Positions 25,214-33,404 of a stretch of 64,000 nt of DNA are shown here, piece after piece. Numbering within the stretch: position 1 is the stretch's first letter; each line of letters begins with the position of its first letter. The notes under the pieces were generated by a model, which worked only from the letters and a program-made list of their open reading frames with translations, had not been told where the DNA came from and ran no database searches. Source of the DNA: Nocardia veterana NBRC 100344 (GTDB taxonomy: Bacteria; Actinomycetota; Actinomycetes; Mycobacteriales; Mycobacteriaceae); contig NZ_BAGM01000101.1 of the NCBI RefSeq assembly GCF_000308855.1, positions 1-64,000 of the forward strand, given 5' to 3'. Made by a program: the position numbers and the translations under genes.

Positions 25214-26557
25214 GTGTCTGAGATTGTGCGCCGTAGCTCGTCCCGCAACGCCAAGCTGGCGAAGATCCCGCTCGGTATCGCGGGGCGCGCGGCCGTGGGC
25301 TTCGGCCGCAAACTCGCGGGTGGCGACAAGGGGGAGATCAACGCCGAGCTGAATCAGAAGGCCGCCGAGCAGATCTTTTCCGTGCTGGGCGAACTCAAGG
25401 GCGGAGCAATGAAATTCGGGCAGGCGCTGTCGGTGATGGAGGCTGCGGTCCCCGAGGAGTTCGGCGAGCACTACCGCGAGGCGCTGACGAAATTGCAGGC
25501 CGCCGCGCCGCCCCTCCCGGCCGCCGCGGTCCACCGGGTTCTCGATCAGCAGTTGGGAACCGCCTGGCGGAAACGTTTCCGCTCCTTCGACGACACCCCC
25601 ACCGCCTCGGCGAGTATCGGTCAGGTTCACAAGGCGGAATGGTCCGACGGCCGCACCGTCGCGGTGAAGGTGCAGTATCCCGGCGCGGACGAAGCGCTCC
25701 GCGCGGATCTGAAGACGCTCAATCGCATGGCCGGCATGATCGGCGCCGTCATTCCGGGCGCCGACGTGAAGCCGATCCTGGCCGAGATCACCGAGCGCAC
25801 CGAGGAAGAACTCGACTACCGCACCGAGGCCGCCAACCAGCGCCGCTTCGCCAAGGCCTTCGACGGGCATCCGCGCTTCCTGGTTCCGAAGGTGGTCGCC
25901 GGTGCGCCGAAGGTGATCGTCACCGAATGGCTCGACGGCACCGCGGTGTCGGGCATCATCAAGCGCGGTGAGCAGGATCCCGCGGGCACCGTCGAGCTGC
26001 GCAATCGGGTCGCCACCCGGATGGGGGAATTCCACTTCTCCTCCCCCGCGCTGGCCGGCCTGCTGCACGCCGATCCGCATCCGGGCAATTTCATGATGCT
26101 CGACGACGGCCGCCTGGCGGTCCTCGATTTCGGCGCCTGCGCGCCGCTTCCGGACGGGTTCCCGCCGGTGCTGGGCCAGATGGTGGCGCTGGCCGTCGAG
26201 GATCGATTCGAGGAACTGACGGAGCTGATGTACAGCAACGGCTGGGTCATTCCGGGGCGCAAAGTCACCCACGCCGAGATCGCCGATTATCTGCGGCCGT
26301 TCACCGACCCGATTCGCACCGATTCGTTCCATTTCACCCGCAGGTGGATGCAGCGCGTCGCGGGCAAGGCCACCGATATGAGCCGCCCGGAGATGAAAAC
26401 CGGTATGTCACTCCAGCTTCCGGCCGAGCACATCATGGTTTTCCGGGTGCTGATGGGCTCGATCGGCATCTGCGCCCAGCTCGACGCCGAGGTGCCCTTC
26501 ATGAAACTCATGCGCGACTGGGTGCCCGGCTACACCGAATACCGCAGCGCCAGTTGA
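25214..26557 (+). CDS. ABC1/AarF (UbiB) family atypical kinase
   Basis: Protein of 447 residues corresponding to Rv3197. UbiB-family markers are the KxGQ-type motif AMKFGQALSVMEAAVPEEFG, the ATP-binding Lys in TVAVKVQYPGA, the A-rich loop TASASIGQVHKA, EELDYRTEAANQ, the catalytic loop LLHADPHPGNFMML, and the metal-binding DFG in LAVLDFGACAPLP. UbiB proteins are linked to isoprenoid-quinone or lipid metabolism and probably act at the membrane. The GTG at 25214 was chosen because it aligns with related proteins (MSEIVRRSSSRNAKLAKIP); an ATG at 25136 would add 26 residues unlike the family. A terminator hairpin follows. Confidence 0.9.
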   Translation: MSEIVRRSSSRNAKLAKIPLGIAGRAAVGFGRKLAGGDKGEINAELNQKAAEQIFSVLGELKGGAMKFGQALSVMEAAVPEEFGEHYREALTKLQAAAPPLPAAAVHRVLDQQLGTAWRKRFRSFDDTPTASASIGQVHKAEWSDGRTVAVKVQYPGADEALRADLKTLNRMAGMIGAVIPGADVKPILAEITERTEEELDYRTEAANQRRFAKAFDGHPRFLVPKVVAGAPKVIVTEWLDGTAVSGIIKRGEQDPAGTVELRNRVATRMGEFHFSSPALAGLLHADPHPGNFMMLDDGRLAVLDFGACAPLPDGFPPVLGQMVALAVEDRFEELTELMYSNGWVIPGRKVTHAEIADYLRPFTDPIRTDSFHFTRRWMQRVAGKATDMSRPEMKTGMSLQLPAEHIMVFRVLMGSIGICAQLDAEVPFMKLMRDWVPGYTEYRSAS

Positions 26558-26589
26558 GCTTCGGCGCTCGGCGCCGACACCGGACATGG

Positions 26590-26627
26590 GACGAGCCCCG
26601 CATCGGTCATCGGATGCGGGGCTCGTC
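26590..26627. terminator. Bidirectional terminator between ABC1 kinase and whiB7
   Basis: GACGAGCCCCGCATC (26590-26604) pairs perfectly with GATGCGGGGCTCGTC (26613-26627) between two convergent genes. Confidence 0.85.
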
Positions 26628-26681
26628 GGTGTTCCCAGAGGTGGCCGAGGCGGCGAGGCACTCGGCCGGATCCGGCGCCGA

Positions 26682-26993
26682 TCACGCCAGTGCGACCTTG
26701 CGCGGGCGACCACGCGGCCGCTTGCGGGCGATCACGACGCCCTGTTCGAAGATCTCCCCGCCCCAGACACCCCAGGGCTCACCACGATCCAGGGCGGCGG
26801 CCAGGCAGCCCTTACGGATCGGGCAGGAAGCGCACAGTGCCTTGGCCTCCTCCAGCTGGGTGGGGCTCTCGGCGAACCACAGGTCGGGGTCTCCGACTCG
26901 GCAGGGCAGCGCGAGTGCGACGCCGCGGGTGCGGGCCGGCCTCGAGGCCTGGGTCGATCGGCATGTCACGCGAGTAGCGGTCGCGGTGGACAC
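26682..26993 (-). CDS. whiB7: Redox-responsive transcriptional activator WhiB7
   Basis: Iron-sulfur transcription factor of 103 residues that, in mycobacteria and streptomycetes, induces intrinsic antibiotic-resistance genes. The four cluster cysteines are Cys31, Cys54, Cys57 and Cys63. The sigma-contacting G(V/I)WGG turn is at 75-79, and the AT-hook RGRPRK at 94-99 is specific to WhiB7. The start is a GTG with AAGGAG well placed. It lies downstream of uvrD2 on the same strand, as in mycobacteria. A leader of over 500 bases holds its own promoter, an upstream ORF and a terminator hairpin, so expression is probably controlled by attenuation as well as autoactivation. Confidence 0.95.
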   Translation of the reverse strand: MSTATATRVTCRSTQASRPARTRGVALALPCRVGDPDLWFAESPTQLEEAKALCASCPIRKGCLAAALDRGEPWGVWGGEIFEQGVVIARKRPRGRPRKVALA

Positions 26994-27076
26994 GTCTTGC
27001 TCCTTCAGCTCGTGCAGCGGTCGTTTCGTTGTCTTCCGCGAAACCGGTGCCGGTGGCTGAGGGCCGATAAAACTAT

Positions 27077-27108
27077 GGCCACGGTTTCGCTTCGGGCGAT
27101 CCGTGGCC
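27077..27108 (-). terminator. Attenuator terminator in whiB7 leader
   Basis: On the minus strand GGCCACGG (27101-27108) pairs with CCGTGGCC (27077-27084), followed by ATAGTTTTAT. It lies between the upstream ORF and whiB7. A second small hairpin, GGTAGC-CCC-GCTACC at 27118-27132, contains the stop codon of the upstream ORF. Confidence 0.7.
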
Positions 27109-27127
27109 AGGAGGCTAGGTAGCGGGG

Positions 27128-27457
27128 CTACCTGAGTCGACTTCGGTGTCGACTACTGATCACGGTCGCTGGGTGTGCGTTGCGGAGGCGGGCTGCCTGC
27201 AGCTTCGCCGGCATACGGCCGGCTTCGGCTGCGAAGGCGTCGGTGGTGTCGATGTGGAAACCGACAGGTCCCGGGTGCCAACCCCGCGCGGGCTTGCCTG
27301 CGTTGATTGCATACGTCGGCGCTTTCGGACGACCGCCGATAATGCTTGCGACAGACAGACCGGTCCCCTGCAAAGCGAGGACCCCCCGGGAGGTGGACAC
27401 ATGCGAAACCACCGGTGCCACAACGCTTCTCGAAGCGAGAGTCACACTGTTGTTCAT
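27128..27457 (-). CDS. Upstream ORF in the whiB7 leader
   Basis: ORF of 109 codons beginning MNNSVTLASRSVVAPVVSHV behind a very strong ribosome site (AGGAGGGAGG). It ends in an arginine-rich stretch (SSRHRSRLR) at a TAG that sits inside a small hairpin 20 bases before the terminator. whiB7 leaders in mycobacteria contain an upstream ORF whose translation couples ribosome stress to read-through, so this is likely a regulatory ORF. Whether the product itself does anything is unknown. An internal stop-proximal role is inference from layout. Confidence 0.55.
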   Translation of the reverse strand: MNNSVTLASRSVVAPVVSHVSTSRGVLALQGTGLSVASIIGGRPKAPTYAINAGKPARGWHPGPVGFHIDTTDAFAAEAGRMPAKLQAARLRNAHPATVISSRHRSRLR

Positions 27458-27533
27458 TTCGTCTACCTCCCTCCTACTCGATGTCCGACTGATCACTGTG
27501 CGCGCCGGAATACCCTCCCGGTACGTGATCACC

Positions 27534-27573
27534 ACCCTACGGGGGCGATACACAACCGCACAACCTATTTTTC
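27534..27573 (-). promoter_or_regulatory. WhiB7-type promoter with AT-hook site
   Basis: On the minus strand GAAAAATAGG directly precedes a -35 TTGTGC (27558-27563), an 18-bp spacer and a -10 TAGGGT (27534-27539). An A-rich tract 2-3 bases before a TTG-type -35 is the known WhiB7 target pattern in mycobacteria, bound by the AT-hook. It implies autoactivation. Confidence 0.65.
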
Positions 27574-27609
27574 ACCTGCGGTTTTGTGGTCGGCGGCGGA
27601 TCCGCCGCG

Positions 27610-29763
27610 CTATCGGTTACGCACCCGCGAGCGCACGATCGCGAGGACCTCGGCACCGAACTGTTGCGACTTCTGTTGACCGATACCCGGAATCGCGGCC
27701 AGCGCCTCCTCGTCCATCGGCACCTGCTCCGCGATCGCGGTCAGCGTTTTCACACTCACGACCGCGAACGGTTTGATCTGCAATTCCTCGGCCCGCTGCC
27801 GGCGCCACTCCTGAAGCGCACCGAGCAGTTCGGTGTCGACCTCGGCCGGGCACGTCGAACAGCGCCCGAGCAGCGTATCGGTGGAATTGAGCAGCGAGCG
27901 GCCGCAGACGCGGCACACCGGCAGGCGGCGGTTGCGCCCGCCGCGCACCCCGGCGTTGCGCGCGACTGTCGACGCGGGTGAATCATCCGGAACCAGGCCG
28001 GCCAGAAAGCGGCTCCGGCGACGATTACGACGACGGCCGTCGGCCCGCGACAACGCCCAGGACAGGCGCAGGTGCTCCCGGGCGCGGGTGACTCCGACGT
28101 AGAGCAGGCGGCGTTCCTCCTCGAGGGCGGCCTCGTCGGCCACCGCGCCGCCGTCGCCGAGCACGTGCGCGATCGGCAACGTGCCGTCGGTGAGCCCGAC
28201 CAGGAAGACCGCGTCCCACTCCAGCCCCTTGGCCGCGTGCAGCGAGGCCAACGTCACCCCCTGAACGGTCGGTGGGTGCCGTGCCTCGGCGCGCGCGGCC
28301 AGTTCCCGCAGCAGCCCGGCGAACTCGAGGTCGGGATCGTGGGCGGCCAGTTCCTCCGCGAGCTCGACCAGGGCGACCAGCGACGCCCATCGCTCCCGGG
28401 CCTGCGCTCCGGCGGGTTCGGTCGCGGTCAAGCCCAGCCGCGCCAGTACCGCGCGGACCAGCGTGACCACCTCCGCGCCGCGCGCATCGGGCAGGTCCTC
28501 GCGCGCACCCGCCTGCCGCAGGGCCTGCACCGCCTGCCGCACCTCCGGCCGCTGGAAGAAGCCCTCGCCACCGCGGATCTGGTAGGGAATGCCGGCCTCG
28601 GTCAACGCCTGCTCGTACACCTCGGACTGGGCGTTGATCCGATACAGCACGGCGATCTCCGCGGCGGCCACCCCCTGGCCGAGCAGTGTGGCGATGCCCT
28701 TGGCGACCCCGGCCGCCTCCGCGGTCTCGTCCTCGTATTCGGCGAAGGACGGTTCGGGACCGTCGGGGCGCTGGCCGACCAGCTGCAGCCGGGTGCCGGC
28801 GATCCGCCCGCGCGCCGCGCCGATCACGCGGTTGGCCAGCGACACCACCTGCGGGGTGGATCGGTAGTCACGTTCGAGACGCACCACGGTCGCATCGGGG
28901 AAGCGGCGGGAGAAATCGAGCAGGTAGGCCGGGCTGGCGCCGGTGAACGAATAGATCGTCTGATTGGCGTCGCCGACCACTGTCAGATCGTCGCGGTCAC
29001 CCAGCCAGGCGTCTAGCACCCGCTGCTGCAGCGGGGTGACGTCTTGATATTCGTCCACCACGAAACAGCGGTAGCGGCCCCGGAACTCCTCGGCGACGGC
29101 CGGATAATCCTCGAGCGCCGCGGCGGTGTGCAGCAGCAGATCGTCGAAATCGAGCAGGAGCCCGTCGGGCGTGTTCTTCAGCGATTCGTAGCCGGCGTAG
29201 ACGGCGGCGATCTTGTCGGCCTGATAGGGGATGTCGCGATGGTGGCGCTGCGCGGCCTTCGCATAGTCCTCCGGCGCGACCAGTGAGGCCTTCGCCCACT
29301 CGATCTCCCCCGCCAAGTCCCGCACGTTCTCGGTCGCGGTCGGCAATCCGACCCGGTGCGCCGCCTGGGCGACGACGGTGAACTTGGAGTCGATCAACTT
29401 CCACGGCACGTCGCCGACGACCTGCGGCCAGAAGTACTTCAACTGCCGCAGCGCCGCCGCGTGAAAGGTCCGGGCCTGCACCGCATTCGCCTCACCACCC
29501 AGGCCGAGCGCTCGCAGCCGAGCGCGGAGTTCGCCGGCCGCCCGGGCGGTGAAGGTCACCGCCAGCACTTGATCCGGGCGCACATGTCCGGCCGAGACCA
29601 GATGGGCGATGCGATGCGTGATGGTGCGCGTCTTTCCGGTGCCGGCGCCGGCGATCACACAGACCGGACCGCGTGGCGCCCGCACCGCGGCGGCCTGCTC
29701 GGGGTCGAGCCCGTCGAGCCGCAGGCTGGTCGGTGGGGTCGGGGCAGGCACGCGGTCCATCAT
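27610..29763 (-). CDS. uvrD2: ATP-dependent DNA helicase UvrD2
   Basis: SF1A 3'-5' DNA helicase of 717 residues, equivalent to Rv3198c. Walker A AGAGTGKT is at about 38-45, Walker B/motif II CFVVDEYQDVTPLQQ follows, and the motifs GDANQTIYSF, RDYRSTPQVV and LLYVGVTRAREHLRLSWAL are in order. The C-terminal region has the tetracysteine block CRVCGRSLLN and GRCSTCP that is characteristic of UvrD2. An HRDC domain follows (about residues 640-710, LTAIAEQVPMDEEALAAIPG). The enzyme takes part in DNA repair or replication. The start MMDRVPAP at 29763 was kept; AGGGACCTCC lies just upstream. Confidence 0.95.
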   Translation of the reverse strand: MMDRVPAPTPPTSLRLDGLDPEQAAAVRAPRGPVCVIAGAGTGKTRTITHRIAHLVSAGHVRPDQVLAVTFTARAAGELRARLRALGLGGEANAVQARTFHAAALRQLKYFWPQVVGDVPWKLIDSKFTVVAQAAHRVGLPTATENVRDLAGEIEWAKASLVAPEDYAKAAQRHHRDIPYQADKIAAVYAGYESLKNTPDGLLLDFDDLLLHTAAALEDYPAVAEEFRGRYRCFVVDEYQDVTPLQQRVLDAWLGDRDDLTVVGDANQTIYSFTGASPAYLLDFSRRFPDATVVRLERDYRSTPQVVSLANRVIGAARGRIAGTRLQLVGQRPDGPEPSFAEYEDETAEAAGVAKGIATLLGQGVAAAEIAVLYRINAQSEVYEQALTEAGIPYQIRGGEGFFQRPEVRQAVQALRQAGAREDLPDARGAEVVTLVRAVLARLGLTATEPAGAQARERWASLVALVELAEELAAHDPDLEFAGLLRELAARAEARHPPTVQGVTLASLHAAKGLEWDAVFLVGLTDGTLPIAHVLGDGGAVADEAALEEERRLLYVGVTRAREHLRLSWALSRADGRRRNRRRSRFLAGLVPDDSPASTVARNAGVRGGRNRRLPVCRVCGRSLLNSTDTLLGRCSTCPAEVDTELLGALQEWRRQRAEELQIKPFAVVSVKTLTAIAEQVPMDEEALAAIPGIGQQKSQQFGAEVLAIVRSRVRNR

Positions 29764-29878
29764 GGCAGGGACCTCCGACAGATCCGATCCGCACCGGGTT
29801 GCCCCGACCGACTCTCGGTCGCCCCCTACCGCGGACCAGCGTTGTCGCCGATCGAGCGGCCCGTACCGCGCCTACGGG

Positions 29879-30349
29879 TCATCCCTGCCGGTCCCGCAGG
29901 GTCCGCAGCGCTGCTGCGAAATCCGCGCTGTGCGGGCCGAGGGGTCCGAAGAAGGCGCGGTCGCAGTCCTCGACGGCGACGATCGCGCGATTGACCAGGG
30001 CCACCCCCGCGTCCGTCGGGACCAGGGACTTCGCCCGCCGATCGTGGGGATGGTCACGCCGCTCGATCAGACCCTTCTGTTCCAGCGCGCGTAGCACCTG
30101 GGATGTCATCATCGGATCGGTCGCGGCGTGGGCGGCGAGATCGCGTTGGGTGATCGGCGTATCGCCCTTCGTCCCGCCGAACCAGGTGAGCGCGGCCAGC
30201 AGGACGAATTGCACATGGGTCAGATCGAACGGCGCCAGGGCGGCACGCACCGCCGCCTGCCACCGGTTGGTCACCTGCCACAGCAACAGGCCCGGACTTT
30301 CGTCGGCACTGCCGAATTCTGTTCGCAGCAAACGGTTTTCGTCCTTCAC
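29879..30349 (-). CDS. MarR-family transcriptional regulator
   Basis: Winged-helix regulator of 156 residues. The DNA-binding domain runs over about residues 45-115: FDLTHVQFVLLAALTWFGG, TQRDLAAHAATDPMMTSQVL, RALEQKGLIERRDHPHDRRA. The GTG at 30349 was chosen: it overlaps the stop of the EVE-domain gene by four bases (GTGA), so the two are translationally coupled. The open frame continues upstream only as the shadow of that gene. The regulator presumably controls its own operon; no clear palindrome was found close to it. Confidence 0.85.
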   Translation of the reverse strand: MKDENRLLRTEFGSADESPGLLLWQVTNRWQAAVRAALAPFDLTHVQFVLLAALTWFGGTKGDTPITQRDLAAHAATDPMMTSQVLRALEQKGLIERRDHPHDRRAKSLVPTDAGVALVNRAIVAVEDCDRAFFGPLGPHSADFAAALRTLRDRQG

Positions 30350-30798
30350 CGGGCGGCCGCCATCGTCTCGGCGGCCGCCTCCCCCAGCATGGCCCGGGAA
30401 ACGACGGTGAAATCGTGGGCGCTCAGTTCCACCACCCCACGCCGCAGCACGATGCCCCAGTTCGGGACGCTGGTCAGCTCGAGCTCGCCACGCAGCGTAT
30501 CGATCGCGATCTCTGCCGCGTCGTGCCGGTACGTCACCGCCCGCCGCCACGGCCGGAAGCAACCACCCTGATCCTCGGCCTGCCACACCGGCCGGTCGGC
30601 GATGGTTCCGATGGCGGTGAACGACTTCACCGGGGCTCCTTCGCGCATTCCGGTTCGCGGCGAGTAGTAGACCAGGCCGTCGCCGGGCCGCATCCGCTCG
30701 ACCGCGGTGCGTTTTCCGTGGTTGGCCTGGGCGATACCGAGTGCCACGCCGCGGCGCACGTGATCGCGCGATACGACGGCCAGCCAGTACTTGGTCAT
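30346..30798 (-). CDS. EVE-domain protein (UPF0310 family)
   Basis: Protein of 150 residues formed almost entirely by an EVE/PUA-like domain: TKYWLAVVSRDHVRRGVALG, GKRTAVERMRPGDGLVYYSP, SFTAIGTIADRPVWQ and CFRPWRRAV. EVE domains recognise modified bases in DNA or RNA. The ATG at 30798 has CGGAGGA at good spacing; an upstream in-frame start at 30882 is rejected. It is the first gene of a two-gene operon with the MarR regulator, sharing a GTGA overlap. What modified nucleic acid it binds is unknown, and no restriction or methylase gene is adjacent. Confidence 0.85.
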   Translation of the reverse strand: MTKYWLAVVSRDHVRRGVALGIAQANHGKRTAVERMRPGDGLVYYSPRTGMREGAPVKSFTAIGTIADRPVWQAEDQGGCFRPWRRAVTYRHDAAEIAIDTLRGELELTSVPNWGIVLRRGVVELSAHDFTVVSRAMLGEAAAETMAAAR

Positions 30799-30979
30799 GA
30801 TGTCCTCCGGTGTCTCGGTGTGGTTCAGTCGGCGGGAGTGGCGGTCGGAACGGCGTGAGCTGCGGCGATCCGCGTCATGCATTTAGTATGCGCGCTTACT
30901 ACCTTCCTCGCAACCCTCCGCTGCCGGACATCACAGACCGGGAGGGAACAGGAAAATCCGATTCGATGTTCAATCAGGT

Positions 30980-31231
30980 GTGACTGCTACTGACCTGACC
31001 ATGTACTCGACCACCTGGTGTGGCTACTGCCGCCGCCTCGAGAAGCAACTCGACGAGGCCGGGATCACCTACACCAAGATCGATATCGAACAGGATCCCG
31101 AAGCGGCCGAATTCGTCGGCAGCGTCAACGGCGGCAACCATGTCGTGCCGACCGTGAAGTACGCCGACGGCTCGACCGCCACGAACCCGAGCCTCGCCCA
31201 GGTCAAGCAGGCTCTGGCCGCGATCGGCTGA
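30980..31231 (+). CDS. mrx1: Mycoredoxin (glutaredoxin-like)
   Basis: Small cytosolic oxidoreductase of 83 residues that reduces mycothiol mixed disulfides on proteins. The active-site motif is CGYC (Cys14, Cys17) in TMYSTTWCGYCRRLEKQLDE. The thioredoxin-fold cis-Pro is in VVPTVKYADGS. It equals Rv3198A in length and position, next to uvrD2 and nudC. The start is a GTG at 30980. It is divergent from the EVE/MarR operon and convergent with nudC, which ends 24 bases away. Confidence 0.93.
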   Translation: MTATDLTMYSTTWCGYCRRLEKQLDEAGITYTKIDIEQDPEAAEFVGSVNGGNHVVPTVKYADGSTATNPSLAQVKQALAAIG

Positions 31232-31254
31232 GCCCACGCACGGGCCGAGGCGAA

Positions 31255-32181
31255 TCAGCCTGCGGCGGCCCAGGATTCGACGATGGTGCGGGCGATGGAG
31301 ATCGATCCCGGCAACAGCAGCCGCTGCTGCTCGGCATTACCGGTAGCACCGGTGACCGATCCCCACGCGCCCGCGGCCAGCGCCGTGCGCACCTCGTCGC
31401 GGGTGAACCAGTGGGCCTCGGCGATCTCGCCGTCGGAGAACACCAGGGGCGCGTCAGGGTCGGCGACCGCGGCGAATCCGAGCATCAGCGACCGCGGCAG
31501 CGGCCAGGGCTGACTGCCCAGGTAGCGGATGTCGCGGACCTCGACACCGACCTCTTCGCGCACCTCCCGGACCACACAGCGCTCCAGCGACTCCCCCGCC
31601 TCCACGAATCCGGCCAGCAGCGAGAACATCTTCTCCGGCCAGGAGTTCTGGCGGGCGAGCAGCACGCGGTCGCCGCCGTCGTGAATCAGGCAGATGACGG
31701 CCGGATCGATCCGCGGAAACTCCTCGCGCCCGCCGGCGTCGACGCGTGACCACCCGGCGTTGCTCACGGTGGTCAGGCTGCCGTCGACGGCGCTGTAGCG
31801 GGCGCGGTCGTGCCAGTTCAGCAGGGCCAGCGCGGTCGACAGCAGCCCGAGGATCACATCGTCGAGGTGCAAAGCGGTGCCGACCACACGCAGATCCATC
31901 AGCCGACCGTCGAGGTCGTCGTCGCGAATCGCCCACACGTGCGCGCCGTCGACCACGCCCAGCAGGACCGCCTCCGGCGCCGGCTCGGCCGAATAGTCCA
32001 CCGCTGCCTCGAGCACGACCCGGTCACCATCGATACGGACCTGACCGCGCCGGTTCATTCGCAGCAGCTTCGCCTCCGCCCAGCCCTGCTTCAACGCCTG
32101 TTCGTCCGAGCGCAAGGTCTCGGCCCGGTCGAGGGCGGAACGCGACAGCAGCGGAAGACCATTCAGTTCGAATACCGACAC
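31255..32181 (-). CDS. nudC: NAD(+)/NADH diphosphatase NudC
   Basis: Nudix hydrolase of 308 residues splitting NADH or NAD+ into NMN(H) and AMP; E. coli NudC also decaps NAD-RNA. The Nudix box lies at residues 191-213 (GFVEAGESLERCVVREVREE). The NADH-pyrophosphatase signature SQPWPLPRS is at 223-231. The four cysteines of the zinc ribbon present in E. coli NudC are missing in the expected region (residues 122-160, NWHDRARYSAVDGS). It corresponds to Rv3199c and lies in the same order with the K+ channel gene. The ATG at 32181 gives a normal N-terminal domain. Confidence 0.9.
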   Translation of the reverse strand: MSVFELNGLPLLSRSALDRAETLRSDEQALKQGWAEAKLLRMNRRGQVRIDGDRVVLEAAVDYSAEPAPEAVLLGVVDGAHVWAIRDDDLDGRLMDLRVVGTALHLDDVILGLLSTALALLNWHDRARYSAVDGSLTTVSNAGWSRVDAGGREEFPRIDPAVICLIHDGGDRVLLARQNSWPEKMFSLLAGFVEAGESLERCVVREVREEVGVEVRDIRYLGSQPWPLPRSLMLGFAAVADPDAPLVFSDGEIAEAHWFTRDEVRTALAAGAWGSVTGATGNAEQQRLLLPGSISIARTIVESWAAAG

Positions 32182-32224
32182 AGCTTCGAGACTATATGCC
32201 GAGCGCGGCAGGCCGGAGCGCCGG

Positions 32225-32258
32225 TTATTTGTGCACGCGGCTTATTTGTGCACGCGGC
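32225..32258. repeat. 17-bp tandem duplication over channel stop codon
   Basis: TTATTTGTGCACGCGGC occurs twice without a gap (32225-32241 and 32242-32258). It duplicates the last codons and stop of the K+ channel gene, so a second copy of the end lies just after the real stop. Confidence 0.9.
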
Positions 32259-33300
32259 GGATATAGAGGAGTTTGTCGCCGGATTCGAGGGCGTCCACCT
32301 CGGGTTCGTCGACCCGGATCAAGGTGCCCTCGCGGACCACGCCGAGCACGATATCGCGCAGATGCCGCGGGGACCCGCCGACCTCGTCGGATTCGACGTC
32401 CCGCTCGGCGATCGCGAATCCGGCCTCCGGCGTGAGCAGATCCTCGATCATGTCGACCACGCTCGGCGTGGTGGTCGCGATGCCCAGCAGCCGACCGGCG
32501 GTCTCCGAGGACACCACGACCGAATCGGCGCCGGACTGCCGCAGCAGGTGGGTGTTCTCCGCCTCGCGGATCGACGCGACGATCTTGGCCTTGGCGTTGA
32601 GCTCGCGCGCGGTGAGGGTCACCAGTACCGCGGTGTCGTCGCGGTTGGCGGCGACCACCAGCGAGGCCGCGTGCTGTACCCCGGCCAGGCGCAGCACATC
32701 CGACTGCGTCGCCGAACCGTGCACCGTCACCAGACCCGCGTTGGCCGCCGCCTCCAGCACCGTCGCATCGGTATCGACGACCACGATGTCGGCCGGCTGC
32801 ACGCCGTCGCCGAGCATCGCGTCGACCGCGGTCCGGCCCTTCGTCCCGTATCCGACGACCACGGTGTGATTGCGCACCTTCTGCCTCCAACGCTGAATTT
32901 TGAACGCCTGCCGGGACCGCTCGGTGAGCACCTGCAGGGTGGTACCGACCAGGACGATCAGGAACAGCACCCGCAGCGGCGTGATCACGATCGTGTTGAT
33001 CAGCCGCGCTTGCTCGGTGATCGGGGTGATGTCGCCGTACCCCGTGGTGGACAACGACACCGTCGAGTAGTACGCGGCGTCGAGCAGGGTCAGTTCCTCG
33101 CCACGATTGTCGTGGTATCCGGACCGGCCGAAGTACACCACCAGGGTCGCCGCCACCAGCAGCAACACCGCGAACACCACCCGGCGCGCCAGCGAAACCC
33201 AGGGACTGGTCCGGATTTCGGGAATGCGGAGGATGCCGACCAGTGCGTAATGGGGACGATCGGTCAATCGGCCCAGACCTTGTGAGCTGTCACCGAACAC
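32242..33300 (-). CDS. Two-TM potassium channel with RCK/TrkA domain
   Basis: Membrane protein of 352 residues equivalent to Rv3200c. Two helices flank a pore with selectivity filter TTGYGD (STVSLSTTGYGDITP, near residue 85). A cytoplasmic RCK/TrkA-N domain follows (TVVVGYGTKGRTAVDAMLGD, IVVVDTD, GSATQSDVLRLAG), then a TrkA-C domain (LRDIVLGVVREGTLIRVDEP). Such proteins gate K+ flux in response to ligands bound to the RCK ring. The GTG at 33300 has GGGGGA at good spacing. It lies upstream of nudC on the same strand. Confidence 0.92.
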   Translation of the reverse strand: MFGDSSQGLGRLTDRPHYALVGILRIPEIRTSPWVSLARRVVFAVLLLVAATLVVYFGRSGYHDNRGEELTLLDAAYYSTVSLSTTGYGDITPITEQARLINTIVITPLRVLFLIVLVGTTLQVLTERSRQAFKIQRWRQKVRNHTVVVGYGTKGRTAVDAMLGDGVQPADIVVVDTDATVLEAAANAGLVTVHGSATQSDVLRLAGVQHAASLVVAANRDDTAVLVTLTARELNAKAKIVASIREAENTHLLRQSGADSVVVSSETAGRLLGIATTTPSVVDMIEDLLTPEAGFAIAERDVESDEVGGSPRHLRDIVLGVVREGTLIRVDEPEVDALESGDKLLYIRRVHK

Positions 33301-33404
33301 GGCGTCCCCCGGATATGTCGTTGCTCACCTGTGCCACAGATCGGCAGCGTACCGGCCGAACGCCGGCTCGACGGACTGGGCACGCGAGTGGAACAGTGTT
33401 CGCC

